From positions 27,265,001-27,329,000 of the forward strand of contig NC_091968.1 of NCBI RefSeq assembly GCF_036711975.1: 64,000 nt of DNA, in the 5' to 3' direction. This stretch comes from Onthophagus taurus. Its lineage: Eukaryota > Arthropoda > Insecta > Coleoptera > Scarabaeidae. Each line of letters starts with the position of its first letter. Within the stretch, counting starts at the first letter, position 1. Of this stretch, positions 10,901 through 21,345 are shown piece after piece. The notes beneath the pieces are model-generated. The model was given only the letters and a program-made list of their open reading frames with translations, was not told the DNA's origin and searched no databases. Both the position numbers and the translations under genes were made by a program.

Positions 10901-13900
10901 CAAATATTGTTTTCTCAAAAACTAATAATTATTTTTCAAAATGGGTTGGTTCATTGGAAAGAGGACACTTTTATTAACACTTTTGGGAAATTTTCAAACT
11001 CATATTCCAAGAACTAAATTTTATACGATTTTTTAAAACTTAATCAGCGAAAATTGCAAAATTCGAAAAAATTGTCGATCATTTCAAAAATTTATTTCTC
11101 AAGAACTAAAAGTGATTTTTCAAAACCGCTTGTTACATTAAAAAGATGATATTTTATTTAATAATTGGTGATATTTCCACAAAGATCCTTCAAGAAATTA
11201 ATTTTACAGCGAATTTTGAAACTTATCGATGAAAATTGCAACATCGAAAATTTGATCAAAATATCAAATATTGTTTTCTCAAAAACTAAAAGTTATTTTT
11301 CAAAACGAGTTGGTTTATTGGAAAGAGGACACTTTTATTAACACTTTGGGAAATTTTCATACTCATATTCCAAGAACTGAATTTTATACGAATTTTTAAA
11401 ACTTAATCAACAAAAATTGCAAAAATCGAAAGAATTGTCGATCATTTCAAAAATTTTTTTCTCAAAAACTAAAAGTGATTTTTCAAAACGGCTTTTTGTG
11501 TTCAAAAGAGGATACTTTAATTAATAATTAGTGATATATTTCACAAGGATCCTTCAAGAAATTAATTTTATTGCGAATTTTGAAAATTATCGATGAAAAT
11601 TGCAACATCGAAAATTTTATCAAAACTTCAAATATTGTTTTCTCAAAAACTAATAATTATTTTTCAAAATGGGTTGGTTCATTGGAAAGAGGACACTTTT
11701 ATTAACACTTTGGGAAATTTTCAAACTCATATTCCAAGAACTAAATTTTATACGAATTTTTAAAACATAATCAGCGAAAATTGCAAAATTCGAAAAAATT
11801 GTCGATTATTTCAAAAATTTATTTCTCAAAAACTAAAAGCGATTTTTCAAAACGCTTTGTTGCATTAAAAATAGGATATTTTAATTAATAATTGGTGATA
11901 TTTCCACAAGGATCCTTCAAGAAATTAATTTTATAGCGAATTTTGAAAATTATCGATGAAAATTGTAACATCGAAAATTTTATCAAAACATCAAATATTG
12001 TTTTCTCAAAAACTAATAATTATTTTTCAAAATGGGTTGGTTTATTGGAAAGAGGACGCTTTTATTAATATTTTGTGAAATTTTCATATTCATATTCCAA
12101 GAAATGGATTTTATACGAATTTTTAAAACATAATCAGCGAAAATTGTAAAATTCGAAAAAATTGTCGATTATTTCAAAAATTTATTTCTCAAAAACTAAA
12201 CGCGATTTTTCAAAACGGCTTTTTGCATTAAAAAGAGGATACTTTAATTAATAATTGGTGATATTTCCACAAGGATCCTTCAAGAAATTAATTTTATAGC
12301 GAATTTTGAAAATTATCGATGAAAATTGCAACATCGAAAATTTTATCAAAACTTCAAATATTGTTTTCTCAAAAACTAAACACTATTTTTCAAAATGGGT
12401 TGGTTCATTGGAAAGAGGACACTTTTATTAACACTTTGGGAAATTTTCAAACTCATATTCCAAGAACTGAATTTTATACGAATTTATAAAACTTAATCGG
12501 CGAAAATTGCAAAAATCGAAAAAATTGTCAATCATTTCAAAAAGTTATTTCTCAAGAACTAAAAGTGATTTTTTAAAACGGCTTGTTACATTAAAAAGAG
12601 GATATTTTAATTAATAATTGGTGATATTTTCACAAGGATCTTACAAGAAATTAATTTTATAGCGAATTTTGAAAATTATCCATAAAAATTGCAACATCGA
12701 AAATTTTCTCAAAACTTCAAATATTGTTTTCTCAAAAACTAATAATTATTTTTCAAAATGAGTTGGTTCATTGGAAAGAGGACACTTTTATTAACACTTT
12801 GAGAAATTTTCATACTCATATTCCAAGAATTGGATTTTATACGAATTTTTAAAACTTAATCAGCGAAAATTGCAAAATTCGAAAAAATTGTCGATCATTT
12901 CAAAAATTTTTTTCTCAAAAACTAAAAGCAATTTTTCAAAACGCTTTGTTGCATTAAAAAGAGAATATTTTAATTAATAATTGGTGATATTTCTACAAGG
13001 ATCCTTCAAGAAATTAATTTTATAGCGAATTTTGAAAATTATCGATAAAAATTGCAACATCGAAAATTTTCTCAAAACTTCAAATATTGTTTTCTCAAAA
13101 ACTAATAATTATTTTTCAAAATGGGTTTGTTCATTGGAAAGAGGACGCTTTTATTAACATCTTGGGAAATTTTCAAACTCATATTCCAAGAACTGAAATT
13201 TATACGAATTTATAAAATTTAATCAGCGAAAATTGCAAAATTCGAAAAAATTGTCGATTATTTCAAATATTTATTTCTCAAGAACTAAAAGTGATTTTTC
13301 AAAACGGCTTGTTACATTAAAAAGAGGATATTTTATTTAATAATTGGTGATATGTTCACAAGGATCCTTCAAGAAATTAATTTTATAGCGAATTTTGAAA
13401 ATTATCGATAAAAATTGCAACATCGAAAATTTTCTCAAAACTTCAAATATTGTTTTCTCAAAAACTAATAATTATTTTTCAAAATGGGTTGGTTCATTGG
13501 AAAGAGGACACTTTTATTAACACTTTCGGAAAATTTTCAAACTCATATTCCAAGAACTGAATTTTATACGAATTTTTAAAACTTAATCAGCGAAAATTGC
13601 AAAAATCGAAAAAATTGTCGATCATTTCAAAAATTTTTTTCTCAAGAACTAAATGTGATTTTTCAAAACGGCTTGTTACATTAAAAAGAGGATATTTTAT
13701 TTAATAATTGGTGATATTTTCACAAGGATCCTTCAAGAAATTAATTTTATAGCGAATTTTGAAAATTATCGATGAAAATTGCAACATTGAAAATTTTATC
13801 AAAACTTCAAATATTGTTTTCTCAAAAACTAATAATTATTTTTCAAAATGGGTTGGTTCATTGGAAAGAGGACACTTTTATTAACACTTTTGGGAAATTT

Positions 13901-14126
13901 TCAAACTCATATTCCCAGAACTAAATTTTATACGAATTTTTAAAACTTAATCAGCGAAAATTGCAAAAATCGAAAAAATTGTCGATCATTTCAAAAATTT
14001 TTTTCTCAAGAACTAAAAGTGATTTTTCAAAACGGCTTGTTACATTAAAAAGAGGATATTTTAATTAATAATTGGTGATATTTTCAGAAGGATCTTTCAA
14101 GAAATTAATTTTATAGCGAATTTTGC
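7979..14126. repeat. Satellite, 363-bp dimer of two diverged ~181-bp monomers
   Basis: About 17 dimers. The GGATCC landmark recurs roughly every 363 bp (near 8276, 9004, 9365, 9730). Each unit has two related halves: one with GGGTTGGTTCATTGGAAAGA, the other with GGCTTGTTACATTAAAAAGA. The core TCTCAAGAACTAAAAGTGAT is shared with the 189-bp satellite further right. The first unit, at 7979-8035, is truncated. No coding function. Confidence 0.95.
8365..13524. repeat. 2543-bp tandem duplication inside the 363-bp satellite
   Basis: Diagnostic variants recur with an offset of 2543 bp: CTAAATTTTATACG followed by a run of T at 8471 and 11014; GGATCTTACAAG at 10093 and 12636. The two near-identical copies are about 8365-10907 and 10908-13450; similarity continues to about 13524, where CACTTTCGGA breaks it. 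2543 is seven 363-bp units, so this is a recent seven-dimer unequal-exchange event. Confidence 0.9.
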
Positions 14127-14340
14127 ACAAAAAGGGAAATACATAAAATATCTTCCGAAAAGACAACATCTTTGATTACTAAAAAATGAGCAACGAAACA
14201 AAGAACGACTCGAAGAGCCATGGAACGTGAAACTAAACGACGTCATGCAGAGAACGGCGAACCTCAAATGGCAATATAGGACATGTGGCTAGGAATAATG
14301 TAAAACGGTGGAGTCATGGATCATTCTGCTATCAGTAGCA
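14127..14340 (+). pseudogene. Decayed LINE C-terminal fragment
   Basis: Frameshifted reading of 14195-14320 gives TTRRAMERETKRRHAE and, in another frame, TSNGNIGHVARNN. These match the 'MERxML' and 'LKWxWAGHVAR' motifs common near the C-terminus of insect non-LTR retrotransposon ORF2. It has stops and shifts and cannot be functional. A TTGGGTTGAGTTGGG tract follows at about 14343. Confidence 0.45.
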
Positions 14341-14864
14341 GTTGGGTTGAGTTGGGTTCTGATGATCTGGCAGCAATGTTTAGTCGTCTATAATCAGGAG
14401 GTAGTCTTCTGCAAACACGATATAGTTCGCTATTACTAAAACCAAATGATTTTGGGATATGGTCTACCATTACTAGTATCTAGTTTTCTATTAACATAAT
14501 ATAGACTTCTGTTTGAAACATTTAACCTTCTGTTGATGGTATGTAGTTTCCTGCCAGCGGTATCTAGTCATCTATAAGCAATGTTATGGGATGTGGCCTA
14601 CCATCAACAGTATCTAAATTTTCTGTTTCTGCAATCGTTAAATATCACTGCAGCAATATTTAATCGCCTACAATGGGTAGGTAGTCGTCTGCAAACATGA
14701 TATAGTTTGCTATTACCAAAACCAAATGATCAATATTCTAGTCCCTTAAACACTTAACTAGTGACATAAAAGCAATATCAAATATTGCTTATACAGATAC
14801 AGATAGCAGCTTTCTAATACTTAAAAATGCAAGGCTATTAGATAATTACAATTAACATTGCCAG
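14341..14864. repeat. Word-repeat region
   Basis: Irregular repeats of AGTATCTAGTTTTC, GCAATGTTTAGTCGTCTA and TCGTCTGCAAACA. No gene. Ends beside a CTAG-palindrome fragment. Confidence 0.5.
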
Positions 14865-14935
14865 TGTAAAATTAGTACTAACACTAGACCTAGAACTAGA
14901 AACACACGCGTTTAGCCGTTTTTAGCGATTCATCT
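14865..14935. mobile_element. Fragment of the CTAG-palindrome MITE family
   Basis: Contains CTAACACTAGACCTAGAACT followed by a variant of GTTTAGCCG, i.e. one arm of the palindromic family described at 19213-21345. Confidence 0.6.
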
Positions 14936-15989
14936 ATTTTATGAGGGATAAAGTAAATAGGTACTCCCTGGTTTCTATGGAAATATATTTTTGTATATTA
15001 CATCTTAAATGAAATTCAGTGCATATAAAGTAATTTAAATGGTTTTCGTATCGAGTGCAAAGAAGCTCGAAGTTGATTTGGTGAAAATAAAGTCGTCCTC
15101 GTCACCGCACGTCCCTCGCATAATTCCGTTTAACAGCGTCAATTACGTGTCTCTCAGTTTGGAATGCGGTAATTGCGACCGACTAAAAAGTGACAAGAAC
15201 AAGACGTCCTCCGTTGCTGCTAACTTCTGCTGCTGTTGAACCTGTGCTTCTCAAGTGGCGTTGAGAAAGATTTTGCAGAGGTGGATCGGTCGAATTCCGG
15301 TGCAATTAAATCGAATATCGTCATGAGTTATCCGTGGACCGCCGATATACGAAGAACTCGACAGTTTTTGCCCGGAGCTAATGGTCCGCGTAAACAGGAT
15401 ATTTGTCGCTCGAAGCTCGACAGCGAAAACGAGAAATCAAAGGATCCTCGAAGAAGAAGAACAACATTTTTATTTGTAACCATATCTGTATGAGAACCGC
15501 GAAGCTGTGGTTTTATCAACCGACCCCACAACGATCGACGTCTCTCATTAAGTAGAAGTAAAAGCACGATTAGTGTTAGGTTTTGATGTGAAAATGATTC
15601 GTTTACACGTGACTGGGCTCCACCCGGCTGACAAGAACGACTACAACCATGTCGATAACGATGACAACGAGGATGAAGAGAGATCGTTCTCTCGCAAGAA
15701 ACCTTAACATAAAAATATACAAGATATTCGACTCTCTAATACGCCCAAACACGATCAAATTAACTGTAAATTGTTGTTGGATAGATGACTTTTTATTACA
15801 CAGTGGGCCTTTTTCAATTAACTTTTTGAATCGAATTAAAAATTCAAATTAATTTGCTTACTCATCTAACAAAAATTCTACAAAAAAAATCTTCATTTAG
15901 TCGCACTACATTTTTAACTTTTACTTGAAATTTCTGATCTTTGGCTACTTTTAATCTTCCAAATACCTTTGTGCAACTACTCTCAAATA
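14936..15989. other. Single-copy-looking DNA, no gene recognised
   Basis: A stretch with more CG than its surroundings (15040-15620). Several overlapping open frames (15039-15239, 15236-15493, 15649-15852 on +; 15328-15567 on -) are short, lie on both strands and match no domain known to me. An undetected exon or regulatory DNA remains possible. Confidence 0.4.
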
Positions 15990-16384
15990 GCTTTGTAGTA
16001 TTATAAAACTGCCATCTGGAAATGTAAGCAATATTTGATATTGCTTTTATCTCACTACTTAAATAGTTGGCTACCTATTAATTGTAGGTGATTAAATATT
16101 GCTGCCAGGTGATCAGATACTGATGGCAGAAGACTGGATACTACAAACAGAAAATTAGATACTGTTAATGGTAGGCCACATCCCCTAATTCTGCTTATAA
16201 ATGACTAAATATCGCTGGCAGGAGAATAGATACTATAAACAGAATCTGCTAATAGAAAACTAAATACTACTAATGGTGGACCATATCCCTAGAACACTTG
16301 GTTTTAGTAATAGCGAACTATATATCTACTGATTATAGGCGAATAAATATTGTTGCGATATGATCAGATACTGGTCAGAAATTT
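15990..16384. repeat. Word-repeat region (inverted vocabulary)
   Basis: Contains AGATACTG, AACAGAAAATTAGATAC and GACTAAATAT words, which are the reverse complements of those at 5031-5590 and 14341-14864. Period is irregular and no coding sequence is seen. Confidence 0.5.
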
Positions 16385-16662
16385 TCTAATTCTAGGTCTA
16401 GTATTAGTTTTAATTGTTATGCAGCGCTAGATTGTTGTATACTTTTATTGAACTAAAAATAGAACTAACACTAGACCAAGAACTAAAATCATTCGGCTTT
16501 AGCCGTCTTATGAGACGCACGGCTAAACCCGAATGTTTCTAGTTCTAGGTCTAGTGTTAGTTCTAGTTTTAATTGTTATGCCGTACTAGATTGTTGTATA
16601 TTTTTATTGAACTAAAAATAGAACTAACACGAGACCAAGAACTAAAATCATTCGGCTTCCCT
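16385..16662. mobile_element. CTAG-palindrome MITE-like copies (about two units)
   Basis: Two head-to-tail copies. The arms read TCTAGGTCTAGTGTTAGTTC and its inverted partner GAACTAACACTAGACC. The centre carries TTGTTATGC then GCTAGATTGTTGTATA. At 16495-16535 the right terminus of one copy (GGCTTTAGCCGTC) abuts the left terminus of the next (GACGCACGGCTAAACCC), which makes a hairpin at the junction. Confidence 0.75.
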
Positions 16663-16990
16663 ACCATTAACAGCATCTAATTTTCCAGTCTTCTGTCATC
16701 AGTATCTGGTACCAATATTAAATCGCTTACAATAAGTGTAGTCTTCTGCAAATACGATCTGATTTGCTATTACCAAAACCAAGTAATCAAGAGATATGAT
16801 AAATACAAGCAGTATCTAATTATGTGTAAGCAAAATTAAAAAATATAGTTTGTCATAATGAGTATCTATTTCCAGCAAAATCCATTCCAGTTGCTTAAAC
16901 ACTTAACTAGTGAAATAAAATCAATATCAAAAATTGCTTTATCTCCAGATAGCAGCTTTCTAAAACTTAAAAATGCAATGCTATTGGTAA
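16663..16990. repeat. Word-repeat region
   Basis: AGTATCTAATT, CAGCATCTAATTTTCC and TCTTCTGTCATCAGTATCTG repeats like those at 14341-14864. Several sentences of that region recur here (TGCTATTACCAAAACCAA), so the two blocks are probably old duplicates. Confidence 0.5.
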
Positions 16991-17264
16991 TTTTGTTATT
17001 TATTTAAGTTAATAACCAACGTGGTGGCCAATCATAGTAGACAGAAAGAAAAAAGATATAATAGAATAAATTTTAAACTGAATTAACGTCAAGAAAGACA
17101 TATAATGAAGAAAATAGTTTTAGATATAGGATATTTGAAATACAATTAACGTGGCAAATTCTCCTGAAGACGACTACATCCAATAGTCGAAACCGGTAGA
17201 GCCGAACAAATAAATAATCCATCTCAACAAATATAGTTGTTTTATTTGAATTAAACTCCTAAAG
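16991..17264 (+). other. Retroelement-like 3' end with a hairpin
   Basis: At 17163-17200 the sequence CTGAAGA is followed by a 6-bp stem (CGACTA 17171-17176 with TAGTCG 17184-17189) and AACCGGT. A CTGAAGA/hairpin/GAAACC arrangement is familiar from 3' regions of invertebrate retroelements, but no protein relic is attached. AT-rich sequence with several AATAAA-like words follows. Confidence 0.3.
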
Positions 17265-17299
17265 ATGGAAAGAAATAATATTAATGAAGATATGGATAG

Positions 17300-17525
17300 A
17301 ATTATTCGGCTTATGAGACGCACCCGGCTAAACCAGAATGTTTCTAGTTCTAGGTCTAATGTTAGTTCTAGTTCTAAGTGTAAAACTACTTTCTACTGTA
17401 GGATATTTTCTAGTTCTAGATCCAGTGTTAGTTCTAGTTTTACATTAGCACTATCACTAGATCTAACACAAGACCTAGAATTAAAATCATTCGGGTTTAG
17501 CTCAATACAGCTAAACCCAGGGGGG
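17300..17525. mobile_element. CTAG-palindrome MITE-like copy
   Basis: Both termini and both arms are present: GACGCACCCGGCTAAACC at 17315, internal TCTAGTTCTAGATCC..., then CTAACACAAGACCTAG and CGGGTTTAGC near 17500. It carries an extra internal GTAGGATATTTTCTAG segment also seen near 21200. Confidence 0.7.
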
Positions 17526-18180
17526 TGAAGGTAGTATCTAAAAGTCGGCAACACCTACGTCACATTCATGCCATGCATGCGCAAATGCCAATTCTCTCCC
17601 GTTTAGGTTTGACAACACCGCAATTTTCAAATATCACACGTTTTCGCACCGTTTACTGGCAATTTACCCCTACTTCTGCATGGTCTGTCCTAAATACGCC
17701 GACGCGCCACCAGCAGCCACCAGTATGTATGACAGAATCGAAAAGAAATAACCGTTGTTGTTTGAGGTTAAGTCATATTAATTTTAAGGTAAAATATTCT
17801 TTTAATTAATTTCGTATTAATTTTTTTGATTACTGCATTGTAATTTCTTGTAGTGTCATCTCTAATCTCGCCGTATCATCCTTGTCTAGAAAGAAGTGGT
17901 CCTGTAAACACCCTTCCTTAAAAGCTTGTTAAATTTGTTGTTTTTATTGAAAATATGTATATTTTTAGATTATTTTTATTATATTTGCTGTTACTATTAA
18001 TAAAAAAAAGCAGTTAACTTTTAAATTTGTGTTTTGTTTCTTATTTTATAAATGAAAAAAAAAATGATAACGGAGTTGACCAGTTCAAATTTCGCGCCTA
18101 GTTGTGCCATGCAAAAGTGGGGGTAAAATGTGTTGCTCTGATTTTAACATGTAGTTGGCGCTTCTTCTATATATCTGTTC
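17526..18180. other. Single-copy-looking DNA
   Basis: No recognisable gene. The frame 17525-17809 (+) has no domain. The rest is AT-rich with a long poly-A-like patch at 18050-18064. Confidence 0.4.
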
Positions 18181-18223
18181 TGTGGCTAAACCTGAACGAT
18201 TTTAGTTCTAGGTCTTGTGTTAG
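18181..18223. mobile_element. Left part of a CTAG-palindrome copy broken by hAT
   Basis: GGCTAAACCTGAACG followed by TTCTAGGTCTTGTGTTAG. The copy resumes after the hAT insertion at 19205 with TGTGTTAGTTCTAGTG. Confidence 0.8.
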
Positions 18224-19204
18224 CAGTGGCGTATTTACGGGGGGGGGGGGGGATAAGTGGGATACATCCCCCCATGACATCTATCGACTCCGCCATCCTT
18301 TTTAAAATATTAAAATTGTCCAAGACATTCGAGAAATAGAAAAACCAGAATTTGATTTAAATCCCAGATCGTGACGTTAAAAACTAAATAATATTTTAAA
18401 TGTTTTGTCGTTATTGATGTAGATCGAAAAAAGATTTAGTTTTCAACATAGCCATCTAATAATTAAATATAATTCCTTATGACATTGCCTAACATGTATA
18501 GTACGGTAGTGTTATCGCACAAAGGGGGATTCCCAACTTCGATGTGGGAATCCCAGCCGATGACAACCAGAATTCTAGGTTATTTGACTCCTCGTATGTA
18601 TTACGTTCGACGTACTACGTTGTTGATCCAAACGTTCAAGTTAAACCCTTAACTAAAGTGCGTATATTGGAAATAAATAAATATTGTCGGATATTTCGTA
18701 AATTCATAATGAGTAAACAAAGTCTAATACTGATTCTAATGATAATCAGTACGATAACTTACTGAATTTATACCTGCCTGACATTCCACAAGAAAATATA
18801 AAAATCTGGCACAAATATTTAAAAATTTCTAAAGACATAAAAACCAAACGTCATGTTTAGAAGCTTGTAGTGAGAAGGCCTACCCAAATGTGTACAAGCT
18901 TCTAAAAATATTTTGTACACTTCCAGTAAGTACTGCGACACCAGAAAGAACATTTTCTACTTTGAAACGTATTAAAACTTATTTGCGGAAGTCAACAGAT
19001 CAAGTCCGATTGAATGGACTGGCTATGTTGTCGATCCATAGAGATCAACATCTTTCTACAGAAGAGGTACTGGATAATTTTGCACAAAAACCGAAGCGTT
19101 TAGCTCTCAATTTGTAATTTTTTAAATTCAAATATATATACATACACATATTTCAATAATACTTTTTTAATTCCCCCCAAGGGTCAAGTCTGGATACGCC
19201 ACTG
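18224..19204 (+). mobile_element. Decayed, internally deleted hAT transposon
   Basis: A 981-bp element with terminal inverted repeats CAGTGGCGTAT (left) and the inverse ATACGCCACTG (right), flanked by the perfect 8-bp duplication TGTGTTAG at 18216-18223 and 19205-19212. Eight-bp duplications and CAGTGGCG-type ends are hallmarks of hAT elements. It retains only the 3' end of a transposase gene (18833-19117). A G-tract lies just inside the left end and a C-tract near the right end. Confidence 0.93.
18833..19117 (+). pseudogene. hAT transposase C-terminal (dimerisation) domain relic
   Basis: The frame reads ...EACSEKAYPNVYKLLK, then FCTLPVSTATPERTFSTLKR, IKTYLRKSTDQVRLNGLAML and SIH. The signature (TLPVSTATxERxFSxLKRIKTYLR, then RLxGLAxLxIH) is the hAT C-terminal dimerisation domain, in the style of ZMYM1-like insect hAT elements. 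The open frame seems to start at a GTG at 18890, but in-frame homology extends upstream to 18833, where a stop and a frame change occur, so it is a fragment and not a gene. Most of the catalytic RNase H-like region is missing. Confidence 0.85.
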
Positions 19205-21345
19205 TGTGTTAGTTCTAGTGATAGTGCTAATGTAAAACTAGAACTAACACTATACCTACAACTAGAATCATTGGGGTTTAGCCGTCTTTAGAGACGTGCG
19301 GCTAAACCCAAATGATTCTAGATCTAGATATAATGTTAGGTCTACATAGTAACAGTGCTAGTGTAAAATTGGAGTTAACACTATACTTAGAACTAGAATC
19401 ATTCTTTAGAGACGTGCGGCTAAACCCAAATGATTCTAGATCTAGATATAGTGTTAATTCTACATAGTAACAGTGCTAGTGTAAAACTAAAACTAACACT
19501 AGACTAGGAATTAGAAAAATTCGGGTTTAGCCGTCTTTAAAAACGTGCAGCTAACCCAAATATTTCTAGTTCTAGGTCTAATGTTAGTTCTAGTGACAGT
19601 GCAAGTGTAAAACTAAAACTAACACTATACCTACAACTAGAATCATTCGGGTTTAGCCGTCTTTAGAGACGTGCGGCTAAACCCAAATAATTCTACATCT
19701 AGATATAGTATATTTTACATAGTAACAGTGTTAGTGTAAAACTAGAACTAACACTATGCCTAGAACTAGGATCATTCGGGTTTAGCCGTCTTTAGAGATG
19801 TGCGGCTAAACCCAAATGATTCTAGTTCTAGATATAGTGTTAGTTCTACATAGTAACAGTGCTAGTGTAAAATTGGAATTAACACTATACCTAGAACTAG
19901 AATCATTCTTTAGAGACGTGCGGCTAAACCCAAATGATTCTAGATCTAGATATAGTGTTAATTCTACATAGTAACAGTGCTAGTGTAAAACTAAAACTAA
20001 CACTAGACCTAGAATTAGAAAAATTCGGGTTTAGCCGTCTTTAAAAACGTGCAGCTAACCCAAATATTTCTAGTTCTAGGTCTAATGTTAGTTCTAGTGA
20101 CAGTGCAAGTGTAAAACTAAAACTAACACTATACCTACAACTAGAATCATTCGGGTTTAGCCGTCTTTAGAGACGTGCGGCTAAACCGAAATGATTCTAC
20201 ATCTAGATATAGTATATTTTACATAGTAACAGTGTTAGTGTAAAGCTGGAACTAACACTATACCTAGAACTAGAATCATTCGGGTTTAGCCGTCTTTAGA
20301 GACGTGCGGCTAAACCCAAATGATTCTAGTTCTAGATATAGTGTTAGTTCTACATAGTAACAGTGCTAGTGTAAAATTGGAATTAACACTATACCTAGAA
20401 CTAGAATCATTCTTTAGAGACGTGCGGCTAAACCCAAATGATTCTAGATCTAGATATAGTGTTAATTCTACATAGTAACAGTGCTAGTGTAAAACTAAAA
20501 CTAACACTAGACCTAGAATTAGAAGCATTCGGGTTTAGCCGTCTTTAAAAACGTGCAGCTAACCCAAATATTTCTAGTTCTAGGTCTAATGTTAGTTCTA
20601 GTGACAGTGCAAGTGTAAAACTAGAACTAACACTATACCTACAACTAGAATCATTGAGGTTTAGCCGTCTTTAGAGACGTGCAGCTAAAGCCAAATAATT
20701 CTACATCTAGATACAGTATATTTTACATAGTAACAGTGTTAGTGTAAAACTAGAACTAACACTATACCTAGAACTAGAATCATTCGGGTTTAGCCGTCTT
20801 TAGAGACGTGCGGCTAAACCCAAATGATTCTAGATCTAGATATAATGTTAGTTCTACATAGTAACAGTGCTAGTGTAAAATTGGAATTAACACTATACCT
20901 AGAACTAGAATCATTCTTTAGAGACGTGCAGCTAAACCCAAATGATGCTAGATTTAGATATAGTGTTAATTCTACATGGTAATAGTGCTAGTGTTAGAAT
21001 CATTGGAGTTTAGGCGTCTTTGGAGACGTCCGGCTAAACCCAAATGATTCTAGATATAGTGTTAGTTCTACATAGCACCAGTGCTAATGTAAAACTAGAA
21101 CTAACACTAGACCTAGAAACTCTCTAGCTCTAGGTCTAGTGTTAGTTCTAGTTTTAATTGTTATGCAGCGCTAGATTGTTATATATTTCTATAATTTCTA
21201 GTGTAGGATACTTTCTAGTAGTAGGATCTAGTGTTAGTTCTAGTTTTACAATAGCACTATCACTAGAACTAACACAATACCTAGAATTAAAATCATTTAA
21301 CTGTATTGAGCTAAACCCGAATGTTTCTAGTTCTAGGTCTAGTGT
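19205..21345. repeat. Tandem array of CTAG palindromes, 504-bp higher-order unit
   Basis: About 16 units of roughly 120-130 bp. Each has arms such as CTAGAACTAACACTATACC and AGTGTTAGTTCTACATAG, and adjacent units join through GGGTTTAGCCGTC, TTTAGA, GACGTGCGGCTAAACCC, which is itself a hairpin. The variant AAACGTGCAGCTAACCC recurs at 19541, 20045 and 20549, exactly 504 bp apart, showing a four-unit higher-order repeat. The right edge (21120-21345) has the GTTATGCAGCGCTAGATTG centre seen at 16385. Confidence 0.9.

Noticed and set aside
7979..14126. CRISPR-like array
   Set aside because: Regular repeats, but the unit is 181/363 bp with no short repeat/unique spacer structure and the host is a eukaryote; it is satellite DNA.
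17163..17195. Functional hammerhead ribozyme
   Set aside because: The core is one base short: the G needed after stem II is consumed in the stem, and stems I and III are not evident.
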